A stretch of DNA of 11,357 bases from Clostridium sp. UBA4108 (GTDB lineage: Bacteria; Bacillota; Clostridia; Clostridiales; Clostridiaceae), in NCBI GenBank assembly GCA_002381695.1, contig DFXM01000020.1:847080-858436 (forward strand). The letters are read 5' to 3'. The first letter of the stretch is position 1. Each line of letters opens with the position of its first letter. Below are positions 1-6,604 of this stretch, piece after piece. A program made the translations under genes and the position numbers. Under the pieces are notes generated by a model, which saw only the letters and a program-made list of their open reading frames with translations, did not search any database and was not told the origin of the DNA.

Positions 1-54
1 TAATCTGTAGTTCTAAAATCAAGAACCATTTAAAACAAATCCTATTAATAAGAT

Positions 55-98
55 AAAACCGAAGGATTTCTGGATTAATTCCAATTTCCTTCGGTTTT
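55..98. terminator. Bidirectional intrinsic terminator downstream of nrdJ
   Basis: A perfect 12-bp inverted repeat (AAAACCGAAGGA at 55-66, TCCTTCGGTTTT at 87-98) is GC-rich at its core and has A-tract and T-tract ends. A smaller inner repeat (TGGA 71-74 / TCCA 80-83) can fold inside the 20-nt loop. Read on the minus strand it lies about 45 nt beyond the nrdJ stop and ends in TTTT. It reads equally well on the plus strand, so it may also end a convergent gene lying left of the window. Confidence 0.85.
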
Positions 99-143
99 GT
101 TCATTTGTATATTTTTCTAAGGAGCAAAGCGATTACTTATTTT

Positions 144-3100
144 TTAACTACATCCAGTGGTAGTTCCACAGTCCTGACAAACTTTACAAGTGCCATTTTT
201 AACAAGTCTAGTACTAGAGCAACTAGAGCAAGTTTCGGAGTAAATTCGCTCACCTTCTGTAGAAGTTTTTTTATTTTCATTTGACATATTAGTAGTTGAT
301 AATTCATTTTCAGCATTAGTTATGCCAAAAGGGAATTTATTGATTGGCGCTACATCAGGCTTAATTTGACAACGTGAGAAATCACCTAATTCAATATCAA
401 TTATCTTGCTTATTAAGTCAGAAATAGAAGTAACATGCTTTATATATGGATGCTTTTGTACAAATCCATAAGGTTCATATTTTTGACCCCTAAGCATTTT
501 AGCTATATCTTTAGCAGGCACATGATATTGTAGCATAACAGAGATAGATTTAGAGAGAGAACCTAAAAGTCCTGTTATAATTGTACCTTCTCTATCTGTA
601 GTAATATAGATTTCTGATATATCACCATTCTCGCGTCTATTTACTGTGGTATATACCTTAACATCATCTATTTGAGCAGGATGAGTAGTGCCATATCTTA
701 TACCAACAGGTTTTTCTCTAGTAGATATAACATTGGTAGTTGAGTTAACCTTAGCTTGAAACTCTTTAGCCTTTTCAAGTAATTCTACATAAGTTAAATC
801 TTCTAAAGAGGTATTATTGTTTTCATCCATAGTAGTGTTTAATGGTTGACTAGCTTTACAGCCATCTCTGTAAAGAGATATACCTTTAACACCAAGTTTC
901 CAAGAGTCTAATACTACTTTTTTAAAGTCATCTATAGAAGCAGTTTTAGGAAGATTAACAGTTTTAGATATAGATCCTGAGATTAATGGAGTAATAGCTG
1001 ACATCATTAAAACATGTCCCATTGGCGCTATATATCTTTCACCACTTCCACATTTGTTTGCAGTATCGAATATTGGTAAATGTTCCTCTTTAAGGTGAGG
1101 AGCACCCTCTATTTTCCCATCTATAATCTTCTCATATTCAAAGCCGTTTTCATTAACTACTTCTTTTCTTAAGATATAGTTTACTATATCTATAACCTCT
1201 TCCTCATTATATCCTAGATTTTCAAGAGAAGCTTCTATTACGGGATTTACTATGGTCATAAATCCACCACCAGATAGCTTTTTATAGATAAAGTGAGAGA
1301 AATAAGGTTCAATAGAAGTAGCACCACAATCCATAGCAAAAGAAATAGTTCCTGTAGGAGCTACTACAGATACCTGGGCATTTCTAAATCCAAATTCTTC
1401 TCCATATTTTATAGCATTTCTCCATAAATTTTTAAGAGGAGCAGAAATATAACTTAAGTTATTATTTTCTAGAATAGAATGATTTACTTCTAAAGGAGTA
1501 TAGTGTAATTCTTCATAAGGAGTATCTATAGCTCTAGAAACTCTAGCATGATTTCTAATTACTTTCATCATGTATTCACTATTTATATCATATTTTTCAA
1601 AAGTCCCAACAATTTCAGCCATATAAGCAGACGTTACATAGGAACCAGCTGTAAGAATTCCTATTAATGCTGAAGAAAGAGTTCTTGCTTCCTCAGAATC
1701 ATAAGGTAGTCCCATAACCATAAGTAGTGAAGCTAGGTTAGCTACTCCAAGTCCTGTAGTTCTAAACATATATGTCTTTCTAGCTATATCCTCTGTTGGA
1801 AATTGTCCCCAATGAACAGAAGCTTCAAGAGCTAGTTGAAGTATTGAAACTAAATGAATATACCCTTCAATATCAAACCTTTTATTCTCTAAATCATAGA
1901 ATTTATACATATTTATAGAAGCAAGGTTGCAAGAAGTGTCATCAAGGAAGGCATATTCGCCACAGGGATTTGTACAATTAATTCTGTTATGTTTTGCACC
2001 ATATTTGCCATCTTCTCCAGCAGGACATGTATGCCAAGCATTAAAGGTATCATCAAATTGTGGAGCAGGGTCAGCACATTGCCATGCAGCGGTGTTAAAG
2101 TTATCCCATAAGTCCATTATTTTAACATCTCTATTAATTGCATCATCTACTCTTCCTTTTAAGGTAAGCACTTCATCTGGATTATTATTAAGATTGTCTA
2201 CCTTGCTCATAAACTCATCACTAAATCTTATGGAGTTATTACCGTTTTGGCCTGAAACAGTTTCATAAGCTTCACCCTCAAAAGTAGAATCGTATCCCAT
2301 TTTTCCAAGAGCACGAACTTTATTTTCTTCTCCAGCCTTCCAGTTTATAAATTCCATAATTTCAGGATGGTCCACATCAAGGCAAAGCATCTTAGCAGCT
2401 CGTCTAGTAGTACCACCAGATTTTATAGTGCCAGCATTTCTATCAAAGCCTTTTAGAAAGCTCATTACTCCAGAGGATACTCCTCCACCAGATAAATGCT
2501 CATTCTTGGCTCTTAGTGTCGAGTAGTTTGTTCCAGTACCAGAGCCACCCTTAAACAGTTTTGTTTCTGTCACATATTGCTCAGAAATTGAGTGAGAACC
2601 AAGAAGCCTATCAGCTATTGATAATATAAAACAGGCAGAGGCTTGAGTACGGCTATAATTATCCTTACTTTTAACTACTTTCTTTAAATTTTCATCATAA
2701 TAGAAATTATCTTGAGGTTCTCCAGCTATATCATAAGATAATTTTAAACCAGTATTAAACCATTGAGGAGAGTTAGGAGCATACATTTGACTTAAAAAGC
2801 AGTATACCAACTCATCATAAAGAATGTTGAATTCTTCATTAGAAGTAATAATGCCTTCATCCTTTAAGGCTTCACACCAAAAATTCACTATTCTATGAGC
2901 AACAAGCTTTAAACTATTTTCATAACCTACTTCGTTAGGTACCATTGCTTTTTTAAAATATTTAGAGGCGATGATATCACAAGCATTTTGTGAATATTCT
3001 ATAGGGAACTCTAAGTCTTTCATATCTACAAGTATAATATCTTTTTTATAATCCTTTAAAAACACATCCACCTTTTTCCATTTAAATAATTCATAAACGG

Positions 3101-3167
3101 TTAGTGTATCATTATTCTCTAAGGCCTTTGTGTAGTATCTTTTAATTACTTTATTAATATTTTTCAT
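144..3167 (-). CDS. nrdJ: Adenosylcobalamin-dependent (class II) ribonucleoside-diphosphate reductase
   Basis: Reduces ribonucleotides to deoxyribonucleotides using a thiyl radical generated from coenzyme B12; cytoplasmic, oxygen-independent dNTP supply. The 1007-residue product shows the RNR barrel signatures: a first redox Cys in ASACFILS (Cys179), the glycine-rich KGGSGTGTNYS segment (about 207-216), the active-site NPCGE (Asn400, thiyl-radical Cys402, Glu404), a partner redox Cys in DTSCNL (Cys413), and APTGTISF (604-610). Residues about 820-930 match the TSCPD-type C-terminal domain of the long NrdJ forms. The tail is a Cys-rich swinging arm or zinc-ribbon-like element (Cys980, 983, 994, 997, 1000, 1006), consistent with re-reduction of the active site. 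No ATP-cone domain is evident at the N-terminus. The ATG at 3167 is chosen because an in-frame TGA lies five codons upstream and the N-terminus (VIKRYYTK, then KWKKVDV) looks like family members. NrdR-type control is inferred from upstream boxes. Length and motifs are intact. Confidence 0.96.
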   Translation of the reverse strand: MKNINKVIKRYYTKALENNDTLTVYELFKWKKVDVFLKDYKKDIILVDMKDLEFPIEYSQNACDIIASKYFKKAMVPNEVGYENSLKLVAHRIVNFWCEALKDEGIITSNEEFNILYDELVYCFLSQMYAPNSPQWFNTGLKLSYDIAGEPQDNFYYDENLKKVVKSKDNYSRTQASACFILSIADRLLGSHSISEQYVTETKLFKGGSGTGTNYSTLRAKNEHLSGGGVSSGVMSFLKGFDRNAGTIKSGGTTRRAAKMLCLDVDHPEIMEFINWKAGEENKVRALGKMGYDSTFEGEAYETVSGQNGNNSIRFSDEFMSKVDNLNNNPDEVLTLKGRVDDAINRDVKIMDLWDNFNTAAWQCADPAPQFDDTFNAWHTCPAGEDGKYGAKHNRINCTNPCGEYAFLDDTSCNLASINMYKFYDLENKRFDIEGYIHLVSILQLALEASVHWGQFPTEDIARKTYMFRTTGLGVANLASLLMVMGLPYDSEEARTLSSALIGILTAGSYVTSAYMAEIVGTFEKYDINSEYMMKVIRNHARVSRAIDTPYEELHYTPLEVNHSILENNNLSYISAPLKNLWRNAIKYGEEFGFRNAQVSVVAPTGTISFAMDCGATSIEPYFSHFIYKKLSGGGFMTIVNPVIEASLENLGYNEEEVIDIVNYILRKEVVNENGFEYEKIIDGKIEGAPHLKEEHLPIFDTANKCGSGERYIAPMGHVLMMSAITPLISGSISKTVNLPKTASIDDFKKVVLDSWKLGVKGISLYRDGCKASQPLNTTMDENNNTSLEDLTYVELLEKAKEFQAKVNSTTNVISTREKPVGIRYGTTHPAQIDDVKVYTTVNRRENGDISEIYITTDREGTIITGLLGSLSKSISVMLQYHVPAKDIAKMLRGQKYEPYGFVQKHPYIKHVTSISDLISKIIDIELGDFSRCQIKPDVAPINKFPFGITNAENELSTTNMSNENKKTSTEGERIYSETCSSCSSTRLVKNGTCKVCQDCGTTTGCS

Positions 3168-3211
3168 TATAAAAGCTAATCACATATTACATGATTAGCA
3201 GGTCACCTCCT
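3168..3211 (-). promoter_or_regulatory. nrdJ leader: distant perfect Shine-Dalgarno, hairpin, start-stop ORFs
   Basis: On the minus strand, AGGAGGTGACC (3211-3201) matches the 16S anti-Shine-Dalgarno sequence over nine bases. However, AGGAGG ends 38 nt before the nrdJ ATG, and there is no closer Shine-Dalgarno. Between them is a perfect 8-bp inverted repeat (3175-3182 / 3192-3199) with a 9-nt loop. Folding it brings the effective spacing to about 13 nt. The hairpin contains ATG-TAA (3192-3187) and ATG-TGA (3185-3180). The TGA is in frame with nrdJ and 12 nt before its ATG, so termination and reinitiation is possible. The elements are seen directly; the mechanism is inferred. Confidence 0.7.
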
Positions 3212-3238
3212 AAATAACTTTTTAAAACCTAAAATAAT

Positions 3239-3267
3239 TATGTACAATATATAGTATTACAATTCAA
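3239..3267 (-). promoter_or_regulatory. Candidate sigma-A promoter of nrdJ
   Basis: Read on the minus strand, TTGAAT (3262-3267) and TACATA (3239-3244) are 17 bp apart, giving a leader of roughly 65 nt. The -10 is a mediocre match, so the assignment is tentative. Support comes from the NrdR-like box at 3242-3257 overlying the spacer and -10, as expected for a repressor site. Confidence 0.45.
3242..3257. promoter_or_regulatory. NrdR-box-like operator, promoter-proximal
   Basis: GTACAATATATAGTAT resembles the NrdR consensus (ACAC-WATATATW-GTGT type): the ten-base core CAATATATAG differs from CTATATATAG only at a W position. It overlies the candidate nrdJ promoter. NrdR is the ATP/dATP-sensing repressor of ribonucleotide reductase genes; its gene is not in this window. 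Confidence 0.7.
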
Positions 3268-3272
3268 GTTAA

Positions 3273-3288
3273 ATACTATATGTGGTAT
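3273..3288. promoter_or_regulatory. NrdR-box-like operator, promoter-distal
   Basis: ATACTATATGTGGTAT begins exactly 31 bp from the start of the first box, i.e. about three helical turns, which is the usual tandem arrangement for NrdR. It matches about 12 of 16 consensus positions by eye and lies just upstream of the candidate -35 of nrdJ. Confidence 0.65.
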
Positions 3289-3321
3289 TATATAATAAAA
3301 ATTTATATTAATCAATAAAAA

Positions 3322-3330
3322 TTATCCACA
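3322..3330 (+). promoter_or_regulatory. Perfect DnaA box (TTATCCACA)
   Basis: A nine-base exact match to the DnaA box consensus lies about 90 bp upstream of the predicted nrdJ transcription start and outside the NrdR boxes. I found only one clear box. DnaA control of ribonucleotide reductase genes is known for E. coli nrdAB. The site is seen here; function is inferred. Confidence 0.5.
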
Positions 3331-3507
3331 AAAATTTTTATGTATTTACATTTTATGCCAAAATAATGGTTATAATTTAAAAGAAATGTTTCTAAGTCAT
3401 AAGTTATATTCTATACAGAAATACAAAAAAACTCAAAGGTTTTTTTGTGGGAATATTTTTCAAAAAAGGACAAAAGAAAATTTTTGTAACCAAATATTTA
3501 TTCATTA

Positions 3508-3516
3508 TGTTATTAT
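3508..3516 (+). promoter_or_regulatory. Candidate extended -10 promoter of the 3600-5512 operon
   Basis: TGT followed by TATTAT fits an extended -10 (TGn plus a 5/6 hexamer). There is no convincing -35 at 16-18 bp. It would give a leader of about 75 nt before the hexapeptide gene. Confidence 0.4.
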
Positions 3517-3599
3517 ATAAATAAAAAGAACTAAAATTAAAAAAGGATTAAAGGTTAATTGAAATAAAATGCAATAAAATATAAGGTAAGGTGACGGTA

Positions 3600-4100
3600 A
3601 TGATTAAAACTATAAATGGTAAAGCGCCTATTATCCATAAAGATTGCTTTGTAGCAGAGAATGCTACAGTGGTAGGAGAAGTTACTATAGGAATAAATAC
3701 AAATATATGGTATGGAGTAGTTATTAGAAGTGATATGGACATAACCACTATTGGAGAAAATACTAACATACAAGAGAATAGTACAGTACATAATGACTTT
3801 GGAATTTCCACTACCATTGGAGATAATGTAACTATTGGTCACAACTGTGTAATACACGGATGTACCCTTGGAAATAATGTGTTGGTGGGTATGGGTTCCA
3901 TAGTGCTAAATGGAGCAGAAGTTGGCGAAAATACTATTATAGGTGCAGGAAGTCTTGTAACTCAAAATAAAAAAATCCCTTCAGGAGTATTATGCATGGG
4001 AAGTCCAGCTAAGGTTATTAGAGAGCTGACAGAGGAAGAGATACAATCCATAAAAGATTCAGCAAAGCATTATGTTGAGCTTTCAAAGATACATAAATAA
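3600..4100 (+). CDS. Gamma-carbonic-anhydrase-like hexapeptide-repeat protein
   Basis: A left-handed beta-helix protein of the gamma-carbonic anhydrase/YrdA/PaaY group, expected to be a cytoplasmic trimer binding metal at subunit interfaces. From the ATG at 3600 it is 166 residues, the usual family length. Hexapeptide repeats run from about residue 12 to 125 (for example VGEVTIG, IGDNVTIG, VGENTIIGAG). The three metal-ligand histidines are present: His64 in STVHND, and His81 and His86 in IGHNCVIHGC. The IRSD motif (43-46) matches the conserved Arg/Asp of the fold. It lacks the proton-shuttle loop of archaeal Cam, so carbonic anhydrase activity cannot be assumed. A GTG at 3591 is an alternative start, but AAGGTG at 3588-3593 is well placed as the ribosome binding site for the ATG at 3600. 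It is first in an apparent operon with the next two genes. Confidence 0.88.
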   Translation: MIKTINGKAPIIHKDCFVAENATVVGEVTIGINTNIWYGVVIRSDMDITTIGENTNIQENSTVHNDFGISTTIGDNVTIGHNCVIHGCTLGNNVLVGMGSIVLNGAEVGENTIIGAGSLVTQNKKIPSGVLCMGSPAKVIRELTEEEIQSIKDSAKHYVELSKIHK

Positions 4101-4161
4101 TTACCCCAAATTAATTGAGAATGGATTACGAATAATGGGAATTTAAAAAGGGGTTGATATT

Positions 4162-4659
4162 TTGATAAAATTAGATGCAGTTAAAAATATGACAAAAGAA
4201 CAAAAATATAAATATATGATTATGGTACTAGAAGCACAATTAAGTTCAGAAAAGGATATCTATGCCAATATATCTAATGCCTCTGCTATCATTTACTCTA
4301 TTATAGATAAATTAAATTGGAGCGGTTTTTACTTTATGAGAGAGGGCGAGTTGGTGTTAGGACCTTTTCAAGGAAAGCCAGCTTGTAATAGAATAAAAGT
4401 AGGAAATGGTGTGTGTGGTACCGCTGTTAGAGATAGAGAAGTTCAAAGAATAGATAATGTTCATGAATTTCCAGGTCATATTGCCTGTGATAGCGACTCT
4501 AATTCAGAAATTGTAATACCTATTATAAAGGGTGAGGTAGTTTATGGTGTCCTCGATATAGATAGCTATGAATTTAATACTTTTACAGAGCTTGAGGAAG
4601 TATATTTAATAAAATTTGTGGAAAAGCTTAACCAATATATAGATTGGAATAAATTATAG
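4162..4659 (+). CDS. msrC: Free methionine-(R)-sulfoxide reductase (GAF-domain fRMsr)
   Basis: Reduces free methionine-R-sulfoxide, a cytosolic antioxidant and methionine-recycling function. The 165-residue protein is one GAF domain with the family hallmarks LNWSGFYF (51-58), LVLGPFQGKPAC (64-75), GVCGTAV (83-89), GHIACDSDSNSEIV (105-118) and GVLDIDS (129-135). All three cysteines of the E. coli enzyme (YebR) are kept at the same spacing: Cys75, Cys85 and Cys109, the last being the expected nucleophile. The substrate-pocket acids align as Glu116, Asp132 and Asp134. The start is TTG at 4162, preceded by AAGGGG eight bases upstream; an internal ATG at residue 10 lacks a comparable site and would shorten the domain. 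It lies 61 nt after the hexapeptide gene with no terminator between, and 16 nt before cvfB. Confidence 0.93.
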   Translation: MIKLDAVKNMTKEQKYKYMIMVLEAQLSSEKDIYANISNASAIIYSIIDKLNWSGFYFMREGELVLGPFQGKPACNRIKVGNGVCGTAVRDREVQRIDNVHEFPGHIACDSDSNSEIVIPIIKGEVVYGVLDIDSYEFNTFTELEEVYLIKFVEKLNQYIDWNKL

Positions 4660-4675
4660 GAAATGGAGAATTTAG

Positions 4676-5512
4676 ATGATAGAGATAGGAAAAATCAACG
4701 CCTTAAAGGTAGTTAGAGATTGTGAATTTGGACTTTATCTTGATGGAAAAACTGAAAGGTCTGCTGATGATATACTTATACCCACTAAAAGTATAAGAGG
4801 AGAGGTTAAGATAGATGATACTGTAGATGTATTCATATATAGAGACTCAAAAGATAGAGTTATTGCTACAATGAAAGAAGTAAAGGCTCAGGTTGGAGAA
4901 CTTGCTTATTTAGAAGTAGTAGATAAGTCAGCTATAGGTGCTTTTGTTAACATAGGATTAGAAAGGGATGTACTTGTACCTTTTAAAGAGATGGTTTATG
5001 ATTTAGAAGTGGGTAAGAGTTACTTATTTTATTTATATTTGGATAAGACTGATAGAATAGCGGCTTCTACAAAGGTAGATAGATATCTTAATAACACAAA
5101 TTCATATCCCATAGGTGAAGAGATAGAAGGGACAGTTTATGGTAAACATAAAAGTGGTAACATAATGATAGCTCTTGAAAATGCTTATAGAGGAATAATA
5201 CTCACTAAAGAGTATTTTCATGATATACCAATGGGATCTGTATTAAATGTTAGAGTTAAAAGATATTTTGAGGATGGAAAGACTGAGGTAAGTCCTAGAA
5301 AAAAACGTATGGAGGAAAGGGATGAGCTTCAAGAGACAATTTACAATTACTTAAAAAGCCATAAAGGAGTTATGAGATTTAATGATAAAAGTTCTGCAGA
5401 TGACATAAAAAAGCAGTTTAATGCAAGTAAAAATGCCTTTAAACGTGCTTTAGGTGGGTTAATGAAACAAGGTTTAATAGAGCAGGATGAGAATGGAACT
5501 AGAATTAAGTAG
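4676..5512 (+). CDS. cvfB: S1-domain RNA-binding protein CvfB (YitL family)
   Basis: CvfB was described in Staphylococcus aureus as an RNA-binding conserved virulence factor; in other Firmicutes its exact role is unclear. The 278-residue product shows three S1-like OB folds (about 1-66, 71-133 and 146-206) and a C-terminal winged helix (about 215-278). Domain 2 carries the typical S1 phrase GAFVNIGLERDVLVPF (88-103). The third repeats it as SGNIMIALENAYRGIIL (160-176). Domain boundaries are by eye. GGAG at 4665-4668 sits seven bases before the ATG, and only 16 nt separate it from the preceding stop, so it is almost certainly co-transcribed with the fRMsr gene. It is last in the operon, followed by an intrinsic terminator. 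Full length, nothing missing. Confidence 0.92.
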   Translation: MIEIGKINALKVVRDCEFGLYLDGKTERSADDILIPTKSIRGEVKIDDTVDVFIYRDSKDRVIATMKEVKAQVGELAYLEVVDKSAIGAFVNIGLERDVLVPFKEMVYDLEVGKSYLFYLYLDKTDRIAASTKVDRYLNNTNSYPIGEEIEGTVYGKHKSGNIMIALENAYRGIILTKEYFHDIPMGSVLNVRVKRYFEDGKTEVSPRKKRMEERDELQETIYNYLKSHKGVMRFNDKSSADDIKKQFNASKNAFKRALGGLMKQGLIEQDENGTRIK

Positions 5513-5533
5513 TTAATTCTATATTGAATATAT

Positions 5534-5577
5534 AAAAGCATTAGGTTTTCTATAGAAGATAAATCTAAGGCTTTTTT
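5534..5577 (+). terminator. Intrinsic terminator of the hexapeptide-fRMsr-cvfB operon
   Basis: A 15-bp imperfect stem (5534-5548 with 5561-5575) has one A-G mismatch and one G-U pair, and is followed by a run of six T at 5572-5577. It starts about 20 nt after the cvfB stop. Confidence 0.75.
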
Positions 5578-5678
5578 ATTCTATTGCTAAAAGATTAGCT
5601 TAGTGTTCTTAGAGCTTATAAAATATGTGTTGAAGTAAATAGTTTTATATAAGTTATGGGAATTTAGATATTCTGTAG

Positions 5679-5719
5679 AAATAAAAACAGGACATGATGG
5701 AGAGGTTCTCCAACACATC
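5679..5719 (-). terminator. Intrinsic terminator of the downstream carD-like gene, nested in a larger inverted repeat
   Basis: Read on the minus strand, a 13-bp stem (5719-5707 with 5703-5691) has a three-base ACC loop and one U-U mismatch, and is followed after CTG by TTTTTATTT. Two of its pairs are G-U only on the minus-strand RNA and become A-C mismatches on the plus strand, so it belongs to the minus-strand transcript. It lies about 90 nt beyond the stop at 5809. A perfect 10-bp repeat, GTAGAAATAA (5675-5684) / TTATTTCTAC (5731-5740), encloses it. Confidence 0.7.
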
Positions 5720-5808
5720 TTTAGTTAATATTATTTCTACTAGATATTTGATTACATCAAATAATAAATATGTTATTGAATTTTAAAAAGTTAGTATATA
5801 AATAATAG

Positions 5809-6312
5809 CTAGATACTAGACATTGAAGAAATGGAGTCATTTAATAGATTTGTAGCTTCTATAGTGCTTATGTTTTTTATTAAGCTTATTTCATCAATTA
5901 AGAATTTCTTTGTATTATTTAACATTTGTTTTTCATTTGAATTTAAAGGCTTACGACTATTAACTTCTGTAAGGTTACAGATTACTTCAACGTAGTCTGT
6001 TAAGCTACCGGATTTTAATTTAAGGTTATTAGCATGCATTCTTTCTTTGCAATTACTATTGTTTAAATCTTCTAGTCTACTACTAAAATCATTAATACTA
6101 TTTAGAAAATTATCTAAAATAGTTCCATCACTAATTAATCTTATATTAGAAGATTCTAAGCGGCTAATTGGAATCATTATTTCTAGGTTGTTATTTAACA
6201 GGTTTATCTTGTAGTAATTTTGTACTTTACCTCGAATTTCCTTTTCCTCCACTGAATCAATTATACCTACACCTTGGCTAGGATAAACAATTTTATCACC
6301 GATATTAAACAA
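5809..6312 (-). CDS. CarD/CdnL-family RNA-polymerase-binding regulator, copy 1
   Basis: CarD/CdnL proteins bind the RNA polymerase beta lobe and stabilise open promoter complexes. The 167-residue product begins with the family N-terminus MFNIGDKIVYPSQGVGII (beta-rich, Tudor-like polymerase-binding domain, to about 60). It continues into the helical domain NCKERMHANNLKLKSG...EVICNLTEVNSRKPLNSNEKQML (about 87-160). I choose TTG at 6312: GGAGG (6321-6325) lies eight bases upstream, and the protein then starts as family members do. The in-frame ATG at 6327 overlaps that ribosome binding site and has none of its own. By-eye alignment puts Cys88 where M. tuberculosis CarD has the promoter-contacting Trp85, and there is no Trp anywhere. 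It is about 70% identical to copy 2, lies downstream of it on the same strand, and has its own promoters and terminator. Confidence 0.88.
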   Translation of the reverse strand: MFNIGDKIVYPSQGVGIIDSVEEKEIRGKVQNYYKINLLNNNLEIMIPISRLESSNIRLISDGTILDNFLNSINDFSSRLEDLNNSNCKERMHANNLKLKSGSLTDYVEVICNLTEVNSRKPLNSNEKQMLNNTKKFLIDEISLIKNISTIEATNLLNDSISSMSSI

Positions 6313-6343
6313 ATAAATCGCCTCCATATTTAATCATAATATA

Positions 6344-6372
6344 AGTATAACATAAAATGAATTAATTAGCAA
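6344..6372 (-). promoter_or_regulatory. Promoter P2 of carD-like copy 1 (extended -10)
   Basis: On the minus strand, TTGCTA (6367-6372), a 17-bp spacer and TATACT (6344-6349) preceded by TGT make a sigma-A promoter with an extended -10. The predicted leader is about 25 nt. The identical arrangement occurs upstream of copy 2. Confidence 0.75.
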
Positions 6373-6379
6373 AATTCCA

Positions 6380-6408
6380 ATTTTAGCATAAAATAATAAA
6401 CGTGTCAA
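6380..6408 (-). promoter_or_regulatory. Promoter P1 of carD-like copy 1
   Basis: On the minus strand, a consensus -35 TTGACA (6403-6408), a 17-bp spacer and TAAAAT (6380-6385), 36 bp upstream of P2. It is conserved in position and sequence at copy 2. Confidence 0.78.
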
Positions 6409-6563
6409 TTAGTAATTTGGAAGTTTAATATATTAAGGAAATAGTATTAAATTTAAACTTAAGGAATTTATTAATTGTTAGGATAATCTATTAGAGAGTG
6501 TAGAAAATTTTATATTGTGCGGGTAAAGTTTTACTAATAATTAAGTAATGATCAGGAATGATT

Positions 6564-6601
6564 AAAAAGAAAGCATTAACAAATTGCCAATACAATTTGT
6601 T
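6564..6601 (-). terminator. Probable terminator of carD-like copy 2
   Basis: On the minus strand a 9-bp AT-rich stem (6601-6593 with 6586-6578) is followed by AATG and the T-rich run CTTTCTTTTT (6573-6564). It begins just beyond the stop at 6605. The stem is weak, so read-through into copy 1 is possible. Confidence 0.5.
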
Positions 6602-6604
6602 TTG

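Larger units (their letters stand above)
3289..3599. other. Intergenic region between divergent nrdJ and the hexapeptide gene
   Basis: About 310 nt of very AT-rich DNA with no supportable ORF. It contains a perfect DnaA box, a TATAAT at 3371-3376 without a well-spaced -35, an A7/T7 stem-loop at 3423-3448, and the candidate extended -10 of the downstream operon. Nothing else in it was recognised. Confidence 0.6.

Noticed and set aside
1927..2268. 113-codon ORF on the plus strand
   Set aside because: It lies wholly inside nrdJ on the opposite strand and covers the conserved active-site region; it has no ribosome binding site or recognisable product.
3168..3330. Cobalamin riboswitch controlling the B12-dependent reductase
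   Set aside because: The predicted leader is only about 65 nt, far shorter than a cobalamin riboswitch, and I see no B12-box sequence; NrdR-like sites explain the region better.
3548..3857. Two overlapping minus-strand ORFs of 89 and 100 codons
   Set aside because: Antisense to the hexapeptide gene; their repetitive Ile/Ser/Tyr content mirrors the hexapeptide repeats of the real gene.
5347..5541. 64-codon minus-strand ORF
   Set aside because: Overlaps the 3' end of cvfB and its terminator on the opposite strand; no family resemblance.
5745..5763. 8-bp palindrome TATTTGAT-TAC-ATCAAATA as a terminator
   Set aside because: No T-run follows on either strand, and the stronger hairpin at 5679-5719 better ends the minus-strand transcript.
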